DNA of 45,501 nucleotides from Clostridiales bacterium (lineage in GTDB: Bacteria > Bacillota > Clostridia > Lachnospirales > Lachnospiraceae): assembly GCA_012519905.1 (NCBI GenBank), contig JAAYPG010000145.1, forward strand, positions 1 to 45,501. The letters run 5' to 3'. The translations under genes and the position numbers were made by a program. The notes under the pieces were generated by a model. That model saw nothing but the letters and a program-made list of their open reading frames with translations, did not search any database and had not been told where the DNA came from. Below, one piece after another: positions 21,253 through 30,175 of this stretch; position 1 is the stretch's first letter; each line of letters opens with the position of its first letter.

Positions 21253-21400
21253 ACCTCCTCAATTTTTTTATTTTTATAGCAATAATTATAACGGAGGTTT
21301 TACCTCCTCAATTTTTTATTTTATAGCAATAATTATAACGGAGGTTTTACCTCCTCAATTTTTTTTTATAGCAATAATCATAACGGAGGTTTTACCTCCC
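21253..21400 (-). repeat. three tandem 49/47/45-bp units plus partial fourth in the serC 5' leader, each with an SD-like GGAGGT
   Basis: units 21253-21301, 21302-21348, 21349-21393, partial acctccc to 21400; minus strand GGAGGTAAAACCTCC hairpins at the unit junctions. Confidence 0.95.
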
Positions 21401-21464
21401 ACAATCCCCTTATACTATTTCAATTTAAACCATTATAACTTTAATTAAGTAAAGTGATATTAGT

Positions 21465-21493
21465 ATTATAAAACTATGTTATTTTTTTGTCAA
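21465..21493 (-). promoter_or_regulatory. consensus sigmaA promoter for serC
   Basis: minus strand TTGACA (21488-21493) - 17 bp - TATAAT (21465-21470). Confidence 0.8.
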
Positions 21494-21582
21494 TACGTTT
21501 CTAACAGGTATAGCAGTTATATATTCTAATAAATCTTATAAGTTTGATGAAGAAAAAAGACTTTTTTCATACTATTAAATAC

Positions 21583-21626
21583 ACAAAAAGGGAGGGATAC
21601 AGCTTTACCTGCTGAATCCGTCCCTT
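21583..21626 (-). terminator. terminator of ilvB
   Basis: minus strand aagggacggattcagc-aggtaaa-gctgtatccctccctt followed by TTTTTG. Confidence 0.75.
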
Positions 21627-21634
21627 CTGTATCT

Positions 21635-23320
21635 TTACTTATCCTTTAAGTCCTCTTCTGAAAATACTTCCTCAATGGGAGCGCCCGGAGCTACCATCGG
21701 CCATACCTTTTCATCACAGTCAATATTACAATCGACTACAACAGGCTCATTCAAAGCCAGTACTTCCTTTAATACTTCTTCAACTTCTTCAATCTTAGTT
21801 ATCCTGTAGGCTTTGGCACCCATAGCCTCAGCTAACTTAACAAAATCCACTTTATCCTTAAGATTAGTATTTGAATACCTCTTTCCATAGAATAAGGTCT
21901 GCCATTGACGTACCATTCCAAGCACTTGGTTATTTAATATTATTTGAATAATCGGAATATTATAACGGGTTGCTGTCGCAATTTCGTTCATATTCATCCT
22001 AAAACATCCATCACCGGCAATATTTATTACAGTAGCATCAGGCCTGCCTACCTTGGCACCAATAGCTGCACCCAAACCATAACCCATGGTTCCGGCACCT
22101 CCTGAGGTTAGTAGGGTTCTTGGCGCCGTGTAGCTATAGTACTGTGATGCCCACATCTGATGCTGACCAACCTCCGTAGCGATAACTGCTTTACCCCCAG
22201 TAAGCTCATATAATTTCTCTATAATATATGGTCCTGTCAGTATGTCTTTTCTATAGGTACCAGGAAACTTCTTCTTTAAATCAAGAATATGGTCTATCCA
22301 TTCCTTATGATCCTGTTGCTCAAGCATCTTATTAAGTCTAATTAATACCTCTTTAATATCTCCGATAACTGATTGATGGGTCTGAACGTTCTTATTTATC
22401 TCAGCTGGATCAACATCAATCTGTAGTATCTTTGCCTTGCGGGCAAATTTGCTCGTATTGCCTGTCACTCTATCTGAGAACCTAGCTCCAATAGCTATCA
22501 ATAAATCACACTCTGTTATACCTAGATTAGAAGGCTTGGAACCATGCATACCAACCATGCTGGTATATCTGGGATCGGTACCATCAAAAGCTCCCTTACC
22601 CATAAGTGTATCTGCTACAGGGGCATCAACCTTATCAACAAACTCCTTCACCTCGTCATAAGCATCGGATATTACAGCTCCACCACCGACAAACACAAAT
22701 GGCTTCTTAGATTTTTTTATCATTTTTATAGCCAGCTGTAAATCTTCCTCAGTAATTTGGTCTGTACTGCGCTCAATAGGAGGAATATCAACTCTCTGAT
22801 ATTCTGTTGTGGTTGTAGGCGCGGTTACATCCTTAGTAATATCCACAAGAACAGGACCTGGTCGCCCTGATTTGGCTATACGAAATGCTCTTCTTAGAGT
22901 GTCAGCAAGTTTGGTAACATCCTTTACAATGAAATTATGCTTTGTAATCGGCATTGTGATTCCTGCTATATCAACCTCTTGAAAGGAATCTCTACCCAGA
23001 TAATTTACTGCCACATTTGCAGTTATAGCAACCAAGGGAACACTATCCATATAAGCTGTTGCTATACCTGTTACAAGATTAGTTGCCCCAGGACCAGATG
23101 TAGCCATACATACACCCACTTTACCGGTTGCCCTCGCATAACCATCTGCTGCATGGGCCGCACCCTGCTCATGGGATGTAAGAATATGTGTAATTTCATC
23201 ACTATGCTTATAAAGCTCATCGTATATGTTTAGGATTGCGCCACCGGGATAACCGAACACTGTATCTACTCCCTGCTCCTTTAAGCATTCTATAACAATC
23301 CTTGAACCTGATAACTCCAT
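21635..23320 (-). CDS. ilvB: acetolactate synthase large subunit
   Basis: MELSGSRIVIECLKEQGVDTVFGYPGGAILNIYDEL, GDGCFRMNMNEIATA (TPP motif), NNQVLGMVRQWQ; start at 23320 has SD ggaggt. Confidence 0.95.
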   Translation of the reverse strand: MELSGSRIVIECLKEQGVDTVFGYPGGAILNIYDELYKHSDEITHILTSHEQGAAHAADGYARATGKVGVCMATSGPGATNLVTGIATAYMDSVPLVAITANVAVNYLGRDSFQEVDIAGITMPITKHNFIVKDVTKLADTLRRAFRIAKSGRPGPVLVDITKDVTAPTTTTEYQRVDIPPIERSTDQITEEDLQLAIKMIKKSKKPFVFVGGGAVISDAYDEVKEFVDKVDAPVADTLMGKGAFDGTDPRYTSMVGMHGSKPSNLGITECDLLIAIGARFSDRVTGNTSKFARKAKILQIDVDPAEINKNVQTHQSVIGDIKEVLIRLNKMLEQQDHKEWIDHILDLKKKFPGTYRKDILTGPYIIEKLYELTGGKAVIATEVGQHQMWASQYYSYTAPRTLLTSGGAGTMGYGLGAAIGAKVGRPDATVINIAGDGCFRMNMNEIATATRYNIPIIQIILNNQVLGMVRQWQTLFYGKRYSNTNLKDKVDFVKLAEAMGAKAYRITKIEEVEEVLKEVLALNEPVVVDCNIDCDEKVWPMVAPGAPIEEVFSEEDLKDK

Positions 23321-23334
23321 TTTATACACCTCCA

Positions 23335-25008
23335 TCAGTCTGACTTAGGTATCTCCAAGATAGCACCGCGATTACCTGATGTAACCATTGCAGTATATCT
23401 GGCAAGATATCCTGTCGTAATTTTGGGTTTCCGTGGTTGCCACTTTGCTCTTCTAGCCTCTAACTCCTCATCAGAAACCAGGACGTTTAGAGAATTGTTG
23501 TCTATGTCAATACTGATTATGTCTCCTTCTTCTACAAGAGCTATATTTCCTCCAACTGCTGCCTCAGGGGATACATGGCCTATGCATGCACCTCTAGAAG
23601 CACCAGAAAACCGTCCGTCTGTTATTAAGGCTACGGTTGACCCAAGTCCCATGCCCATAATGGCACTGGTCGGATTAAGCATTTCTCTCATGCCAGGGCC
23701 TCCCTTAGGTCCTTCATAACGAATAACCACCACATCGCCGTGGTTTATTTTCTTACCTAGAATAGCTTCTATAGCATCCTCTTCACTATCAAATACCCTA
23801 GCGGGTCCTTCATGCTTAAGCATCTCAGGTGCAACAGCAGAACGCTTGACTACTCCGGAATCTGGAGCCAGATTTCCCTTTAGTACTGCTATACCGCCTG
23901 TCTGGCTATATGGATTATCAATAGGTCTAATAACATCATGGTTATAATTTATACTGTTCTTAATGTTCTCTCCCACTGTCTTTCCGGTAGCTGTAATTAA
24001 ATCTGTATACAGCAAGCCCTTCTTATTCAGCTCATTCATTACTGCATATACTCCACCCGCTTCATGTAGGTCCTCCATATATGTTGGGCCAGCTGGTGCT
24101 AGATGACATAGATTAGGAGTCTTAGCACTGATTTCATTTGCCAGTTCAATATTAAGTTCAATACCTGCCTCATGGGCAATAGCAGGAAGATGAAGCATTG
24201 TGTTAGTGGAGCATCCCAAGGCCATATCAACTGTAAGTGCATTGTGAAATGCTTCCTTGGTCAATATATCCAGGGGACGAATATCTTTCTCCAAAAGCTC
24301 CATAATCTTCATGCCAGCATGCTTGGCGAGACGTATTCTTTCAGAATATGCTGCAGGTATAGTTCCGTTACCCTTAAGGCCCATACCTATAGCTTCTGTT
24401 AGACAGTTCATGGAATTAGCAGTATACATACCAGAACAGGATCCGCAGGAGGCACATACCTTGTTCTCATATTCCTCCACCTCTTCCTCTGTCATCTTAC
24501 CAGCGCTATAAGCACCTACTGCTTCAAATATAGAGGACAAACTGTGCTTTTGACCTCTAATTCTTCCTGCAAGCATAGGTCCCCCACTGACAAATATGGT
24601 GGGAATATTAAGTCTGGCTGCTGCCATAAGAAGACCTGGTACATTTTTATCACAATTAGGCACCATGACAAGTGCATCAAATTGATGGGCCATAGCAACA
24701 CTTTCTGTAGAATCTGCAATCAAATCCCTGGTTGCTAGTGAATATTTCATTCCCTGATGTCCCATAGCTATACCGTCACATACTGCTATAGCAGGAAATA
24801 CAGCAGGGGTTCCACCAGCCATGGCGACACCCATCTTGACCGCATCAACGATTTTATCCAGATTCATATGTCCCGGAACAATCTCATTATATGAACTTAC
24901 AATGCCTATAATAGGTCTATGTAATTCCTCCTTTGTTAGCCCTAGAGCATTGAATAAGGACCTATGGGGTGCCTGTTTTATTCCTTTTTTTACTGAATCA
25001 CTTCTCAT
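23335..25008 (-). CDS. ilvD: dihydroxy-acid dehydratase
   Basis: 557 aa; [64 protein letters not shown]. Confidence 0.96.
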   Translation of the reverse strand: MRSDSVKKGIKQAPHRSLFNALGLTKEELHRPIIGIVSSYNEIVPGHMNLDKIVDAVKMGVAMAGGTPAVFPAIAVCDGIAMGHQGMKYSLATRDLIADSTESVAMAHQFDALVMVPNCDKNVPGLLMAAARLNIPTIFVSGGPMLAGRIRGQKHSLSSIFEAVGAYSAGKMTEEEVEEYENKVCASCGSCSGMYTANSMNCLTEAIGMGLKGNGTIPAAYSERIRLAKHAGMKIMELLEKDIRPLDILTKEAFHNALTVDMALGCSTNTMLHLPAIAHEAGIELNIELANEISAKTPNLCHLAPAGPTYMEDLHEAGGVYAVMNELNKKGLLYTDLITATGKTVGENIKNSINYNHDVIRPIDNPYSQTGGIAVLKGNLAPDSGVVKRSAVAPEMLKHEGPARVFDSEEDAIEAILGKKINHGDVVVIRYEGPKGGPGMREMLNPTSAIMGMGLGSTVALITDGRFSGASRGACIGHVSPEAAVGGNIALVEEGDIISIDIDNNSLNVLVSDEELEARRAKWQPRKPKITTGYLARYTAMVTSGNRGAILEIPKSD

Positions 25009-25416
25009 AGTAACCCTCCATTCTATTTAAACTGAGTAATTGGATGCTATAATAATTTCACTGCCTGATTAAATAATCAATCATAACCCTAACACAATGG
25101 CAGCTTTTCACTTATGTTTATGTGCTTATATTTATGCACACTTGCTTCTCTGTATCTATTTGCCGTTTTAAAGTAGTACAGTATATAATAAAGGATATTA
25201 CTATAAAAATCAATGATAAAATAAATTTTTATTTTAAGTCTTATTCCATACTATGTTAATTATTATACAAGTTATATTTCTATTGCTTACCGGAGTGTTT
25301 AGTGTTACTATTTTATTATTACATATGACTATAGTGAATAAAGTGCTGGCAGAAACTCCTAGGCTAGGCATATAGCTTTAACTTTGTTAACTCCCAACAG
25401 AAAGGCTAATTAACCT

Positions 25417-26478
25417 ATGAATTTAGAAAAGCAGAAAGCATTTGTCTTACATGTAATATATATTGTTTTTATCTTGGGGCTTGGATATATAATCATAAAA
25501 TATATACTTCCTCTTTTGATGCCCTTCATTATTGGACTTATTATCGCTATGCTTTTTCGTAAGCTAATTGATTATATTGAAAAAAAGTTTCGCATCAAGC
25601 GAACTATTGTATCTATTGTTATGTTGATTGTTTTTTATGGAATTTTGGTATTTATTCTTAGTGTGATTGGGGCAAAGGTATTTACCTTCTTAAAGGATGT
25701 CTTTGGACAGCTACCAGATCTATATAGATATACTATAGAGCCGGCCTTGGACAAGATTACCAATAACCTAATTGAACAATTTCCAGATATCAGGCCCTAT
25801 GTTGAAGAATTTGTCCTTAATATTAGCGATACAATATTCTCCTTTGTTAAGAACGCCTCCACAACGGTTATAGCTACAATTACCGGGCTTGCAGGCAGAT
25901 TGCCTTCATTATTAATAAAATTGATATTTACTATTGTGTCCTCATTCTTCTTTACAATCGATTATTATAAGATTTCTGATTTTATGATACGCCAGTTTAC
26001 TGGTGAACGGAGGAAAATGGTACTAAAGCTTAAAGATGACGGCATCGGAACTATAGCAAAATTCATTAAAGCTTATACTGCAATTATATCTATTACTTTT
26101 TTAGAGCTATCAATCGGTTTCTGGATACTGGGAATACCAAATCCCTTCCTATTTGGCGCTATGATAGCACTTATAGACATACTCCCTATTCTAGGTACCG
26201 GAGCAGTCCTACTTCCCTGGGCCTTAATCGCACTAATTTTAGGTAATACCAAGATCGGTATAGGCATGTTTATCTTATATATTATTATTACCGCGGTACG
26301 CCAGGCAGTCGAGCCTAAGATAGTCGGACAACAAATTGGGCTTCATCCCATCATAACACTAATACTTATGTATGTTGGAGCACAACTTATGGGTGTATTA
26401 GGACTATTGCTTCTTCCTGTAATCGCGACCATAATTAAGACCTTGAATGATGAGGGAACTATACATCTTCTTAAATAA
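25417..26478 (+). CDS. AI-2E family transporter / YtvI-like permease
   Basis: 353 aa, multi-TM; DILPILGTGAVLLPWALIALI, QAVEPKIVGQQIGLHPIITL. Confidence 0.88.
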   Translation: MNLEKQKAFVLHVIYIVFILGLGYIIIKYILPLLMPFIIGLIIAMLFRKLIDYIEKKFRIKRTIVSIVMLIVFYGILVFILSVIGAKVFTFLKDVFGQLPDLYRYTIEPALDKITNNLIEQFPDIRPYVEEFVLNISDTIFSFVKNASTTVIATITGLAGRLPSLLIKLIFTIVSSFFFTIDYYKISDFMIRQFTGERRKMVLKLKDDGIGTIAKFIKAYTAIISITFLELSIGFWILGIPNPFLFGAMIALIDILPILGTGAVLLPWALIALILGNTKIGIGMFILYIIITAVRQAVEPKIVGQQIGLHPIITLILMYVGAQLMGVLGLLLLPVIATIIKTLNDEGTIHLLK

Positions 26479-26549
26479 AGCTAGTGATTTTGTACTTTAT
26501 ATCAAAATTAGTATTATTGTAATAGAAAGAATTTTCCTACAACAAAAAG

Positions 26550-26600
26550 TTGGCTATTTCAATCTTAAGCAAATTTGAAATAGCCAATTTCTTTTTTTAA
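26550..26600. terminator. bidirectional terminator between the AI-2E family gene and the DUF1540 gene
   Basis: ttggctatttcaa/ttgaaatagccaa 13-bp perfect stem, T tract on both sides. Confidence 0.8.
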
Positions 26601-26612
26601 TGCCATAAATTC

Positions 26613-26792
26613 TTAACTAAAAGAATCCTTCTTAACAAATGTTGAGCAATCGGTCTCATCTGAGTCCTTTGCATTTCTAGGTTCTACCTGTATCTGTTCT
26701 GCTGAGCAATGGTCTCCATGCATATAATATTCGCAGGTATTTACAACACATCTAATACCTTCATTTGGTTTATCCATTTTTCTTATAGCCAT
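26613..26792 (-). CDS. DUF1540 domain-containing small Cys-rich protein
   Basis: GIRCVVNTCEYYMHGDHCSAEQIQVEPRNAKDSDETDCSTF; SD ggaggg before MAIRK. Confidence 0.88.
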   Translation of the reverse strand: MAIRKMDKPNEGIRCVVNTCEYYMHGDHCSAEQIQVEPRNAKDSDETDCSTFVKKDSFS

Positions 26793-26864
26793 ATTTTCTT
26801 TCCCTCCAAACATTAATATTACATTTTTATTGTTTGTTAGGACAAAGAAAAAAATTCAGACATT

Positions 26865-27791
26865 TTAGCAATGATGCTGGAAAATTTTTAAAAGTCTAAG
26901 ATAATGATTAGCCTCACGAAGAGTATGGTCTGCCAGTAGGGGTATTATTATAGATTTTATCTTGCATTCTAACAAGCCTTCAGTTCCCTGTGCCTTAAAA
27001 TCACGAATATTTTTTGTTACCCTTAGGCTTTCCCTGGTTAGGCTATTAAAATCAACATTCATGGTCCTATCCATTGCCTCCCTGGCTTCACAGGTCAGCT
27101 TATCAAATTCATGGCCAAATCGATCCGCTGTATCGAATAAGTCCACCTCTGATGGATCTAACAGGCCACGAATAAAGTATGCATGCTCAGCCATAATCTG
27201 ATTCCAAAAGGCCTCCTGTTCAAAGGCATCTCTCTGTATATTTATATAATCTCTTGCTTGGAGCTTCTGAATAAGTCGTCTGTAAAGCTTAGCCTCTCTT
27301 AATATGTGTTCAATTAAAAGAGGATAATTAAAGGTAAACATCTTGCAACATAATACCTCATTCAATATTGTGGTTTTGAACTTGATTATATCATCAAGTA
27401 GTCCTATAGCTCTTCTATTTAAGGCAAAGACTTTCCGCTCTAGTAGCGGGTTAAAGTCATTACCGGCAGCCAAGCCCTTCTCCGCCTGTGTTAATTTGGT
27501 ATCGAAACATATGCCCGTATAGAATTCAGTCATTTTTTCAGCTTCTAGGGTATACTGGGTTATAAATTCTCCTGAAGCTATTGCTTCCCTGCTAATAACA
27601 CCATTAGCTAACGCTATGCAATCTCCAAGCAACTCACCAAACGCTAGTCTTAGTTCATCGGCGTGCTTGCTAAACTTTTCATCCCGAGGTGTAAAGGCTG
27701 TTTGGAGAAAAAATGAATGCTCCTTCATTATTCTTCCAAAGAACAAATGGGTTTCTAGAGACTGTCTAATAAATTCTGATCTTGATAACAT
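26865..27791 (-). CDS. DUF2935 domain-containing protein
   Basis: 308 aa, two similar halves (ETHLFFGRIMKEHSFFLQ and EAFWNQIMAEHAYFIRGLLDP). Confidence 0.85.
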   Translation of the reverse strand: MLSRSEFIRQSLETHLFFGRIMKEHSFFLQTAFTPRDEKFSKHADELRLAFGELLGDCIALANGVISREAIASGEFITQYTLEAEKMTEFYTGICFDTKLTQAEKGLAAGNDFNPLLERKVFALNRRAIGLLDDIIKFKTTILNEVLCCKMFTFNYPLLIEHILREAKLYRRLIQKLQARDYINIQRDAFEQEAFWNQIMAEHAYFIRGLLDPSEVDLFDTADRFGHEFDKLTCEAREAMDRTMNVDFNSLTRESLRVTKNIRDFKAQGTEGLLECKIKSIIIPLLADHTLREANHYLRLLKIFQHHC

Positions 27792-27939
27792 AAATCCTCC
27801 CTAATATCATATTTTTATTTTATATGTTTAGCCATCATAGGTATTTTTTTTAGTCATTCAATAACAGTTTATTACCCTATCCTAATTAAGTTCCAGAAGA
27901 CTTAACAAATCTGCTTAATTATGCAATTTAAATGCAAAT

Positions 27940-27985
27940 ACAGAAAGGATGATGCATATATAGCATCATCCTTTCTGTATTTTTC
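27940..27985 (+). terminator. strong hairpin/terminator, best oriented on the plus strand
   Basis: acagaaaggatgatgc/gcatcatcctttctgt 16-bp perfect stem followed by attttt. Confidence 0.6.
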
Positions 27986-28063
27986 ATCTCCGTACACCTA
28001 ATTTATGTCTCTTGAGGGAAGACAAAACCTGATATCCAAAGTTATATATACAAAAATGTATAC

Positions 28064-28939
28064 TTAATTTATTGGAAACTGCATAGCAATTCCTTCTGCC
28101 ATCATTTCAGCCATCTCCATGGCTTGCATTACTATATCGTCAAAGCCATCAACTGCAGCCTGATAATTCTGCTCAAGCATATAGGTCAGATTGTCACTTA
28201 ATAATTCAAGATGCTCCATCAGCATAGCGCTCCAATCCTCTGTACTCCAATATGGATTAATATTACCCAAGAATTCTGCAATTTCATTTGCATTATTTAC
28301 CCATCTTTGCCATATAGCATCCACTTGATTTGTATCCGATGCATTTGCCGCTTCTACAAGCTCTGCGGCAATAGTAATATGCTGACGAAATAGATTCTCA
28401 AATGTTTGTGCAGCCTCGTCACCATAAAAAGGACGAAGTGCATCGGCAAAATCAGTAGCAGTTCGAAGAAGTCTCTGTGTGGAATATTCCAGCTCGGGAA
28501 GATCAAAAAGAATTCCTAGCATGACCAGTCTGGTCCACATTACATGCTGTCCCCAAAGCATAATAAAATATTCTGTCAAGTCGGCTAGCATCTCTGAATT
28601 ATCATCATCCATTATATCGTCCATATCGTCATACATCATGTCATTATGCATCATACCGCCATTCATCATGCCACCATTCATCATGCCACCATTCATCATG
28701 CCGCCATTCATCATGCCGTTATGCATCATGCCATCATTCATCATATTATTATTATCGATGGGATAGCTTGAATAATACTGAAAGCCTGGTCTAATTGTTA
28801 TTACACGCCCAACCTGAAGATTTCTAGGGTCTACACCTGGATTCAATTCCATAATTGATTCAACAGTAGTATTAAACACCTGAGCCAACATCCATAAGGT
28901 ATCATATGGCCGGACTGTATATCTAATTGTTCCATTCAT
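28064..28939 (-). CDS. LysM domain protein with Met-rich repeat and C-terminal helical domain
   Basis: 291 aa; YTVRPYDTLWMLAQVFNTTVESIMELNPGVDPRNLQVGRVITI LysM; MMNGG repeats; helical tail. Confidence 0.85.
   Translation of the reverse strand: MNGTIRYTVRPYDTLWMLAQVFNTTVESIMELNPGVDPRNLQVGRVITIRPGFQYYSSYPIDNNNMMNDGMMHNGMMNGGMMNGGMMNGGMMNGGMMHNDMMYDDMDDIMDDDNSEMLADLTEYFIMLWGQHVMWTRLVMLGILFDLPELEYSTQRLLRTATDFADALRPFYGDEAAQTFENLFRQHITIAAELVEAANASDTNQVDAIWQRWVNNANEIAEFLGNINPYWSTEDWSAMLMEHLELLSDNLTYMLEQNYQAAVDGFDDIVMQAMEMAEMMAEGIAMQFPIN
28630..28744 (-). repeat. 15-bp tandem repeat encoding the GGMMN Met-rich tract
   Basis: repeated attcatcatgccacc/attcatcatgccgcc units. Confidence 0.9.
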
Positions 28940-29031
28940 AATAAATTACCATCACCTATATAAAGTTCTATTTTAACTTATGATGATAGTGGTAAAAAGG
29001 TTACAATCAAAGATAATTGCATCTGTACTAG

Positions 29032-29445
29032 TTACAATACAATAACCAAGGTACCAGCAGCTATTAGTAATCCCCCGATTACAGCTTTAAGAGTCAGTGT
29101 TTCACCTAAAAAGACAAAGGCCAGTATCATGGTAATTACAACACTTAGCTTATCAATAGGAGCAACCTTTGACACCTCTCCCATTTGCATAGCCCTAAAA
29201 TAAAAAAGCCAGGATGCACCTGTGGCAAGACCCGAGTAAATAAGGAACCTCCAGTTCTTACTTGTGAGTGTAGTAATCTCCCTCTGCTTACCTGTCATAA
29301 ACACTATACCCCATGCCATAATAAGAACTACAAATGTTCTTATGGCCGTTGCAAGGTTTGAATTAATACCCTTTAAGCCTATCTTAGCAAGAATTGATAC
29401 CAAGGCTGCAAATACTGCTGATAATAAAGCATATAAAACCCACAT
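29032..29445 (-). CDS. EamA/DMT family transporter (single-domain)
   Basis: MWVLYALLSAVFAALVSILAKIGLKGINSNLATAIRT; TM helices; start at MWVL preferred. Confidence 0.85.
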   Translation of the reverse strand: MWVLYALLSAVFAALVSILAKIGLKGINSNLATAIRTFVVLIMAWGIVFMTGKQREITTLTSKNWRFLIYSGLATGASWLFYFRAMQMGEVSKVAPIDKLSVVITMILAFVFLGETLTLKAVIGGLLIAAGTLVIVL

Positions 29446-29551
29446 AGTTTCCCTCTTTTCCATATTATAATATAAAAATATTAACATATAACTCAAATAT
29501 AATCTATAAATTCCTTCTTATTATATATGTCTATCATCATAAAAATACAAA

Positions 29552-29617
29552 AGTATCCTGCTAAATAATGCCGATATTTACTTATACATTAACCGGCAAA
29601 ATAATTAGCAGGATACT
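29552..29617 (-). terminator. terminator of leuBCD
   Basis: agtatcctgctaa/ttagcaggatact 13-bp arms with internal gccg/cggc; T-rich minus-strand tail. Confidence 0.65.
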
Positions 29618-29628
29618 CATTTTCTAAT

Positions 29629-30114
29629 TTATTTTTGTTTTATATAATTTATAAGGCCCTCTGCCTTAATTATTCTTTGCATAAATTCTGGAAAAGCATG
29701 CCCCTGATATTCTCTCTTCTTAGTAAGGTTGCGTATTCTTCCGCTGTCAAAATCCACCTCAACCTCATCACCAGCTTCAATATCCCTGGATGCCTCCTCA
29801 CACTCAACAATAGGAAGTCCTATATTGATAGAGTTTCGATAAAATATTCTGGCAAAGCTATCGGCAATTACGCAACTGATACCAGCAGCTTTTATGGCTA
29901 TAGGTGCATGCTCTCTGGAGGAGCCACAACCGAAATTCTTACCTGCAACCATAATATCACCAGGTTTTACTCTGCTTACAAAGTCCTTATCAATATCTAT
30001 CATGCATTTTTCTGCTAGCTCCTTGGGATTGGAGGTATTCAGATACCTGGCGGGAATTATCACGTCTGTATCCACATTGTCACCATATCGATGTACTAAT
30101 CCTTTTGCTTTCAT
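29629..30114 (-). CDS. leuD: 3-isopropylmalate dehydratase small subunit
   Basis: 161 aa; [37 protein letters not shown]. Confidence 0.95.
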   Translation of the reverse strand: MKAKGLVHRYGDNVDTDVIIPARYLNTSNPKELAEKCMIDIDKDFVSRVKPGDIMVAGKNFGCGSSREHAPIAIKAAGISCVIADSFARIFYRNSINIGLPIVECEEASRDIEAGDEVEVDFDSGRIRNLTKKREYQGHAFPEFMQRIIKAEGLINYIKQK

Positions 30115-30175
30115 TATATCCTCCTCAATTTTTTTATTTTACCATACCAAAGACGAAGGATTTAGCCTCCCTTCC

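Noticed and set aside
21245-21262. serC start at the upstream TTG (21262)
   Set aside because: The TTG overlaps the SD itself; ATG at 21244 is correctly spaced and gives the usual MGRIYNFSAGP start.
25009-25416. T-box riboswitch upstream of ilvD
   Set aside because: No T-box core (e.g. a GGTGGTACCGCG-like motif) and no convincing terminator/antiterminator pair seen on either strand.
28479-28766. Plus-strand ORF with PPFIM repeats
   Set aside because: Antisense reflection of the Met-rich 15-bp repeat of the LysM gene.
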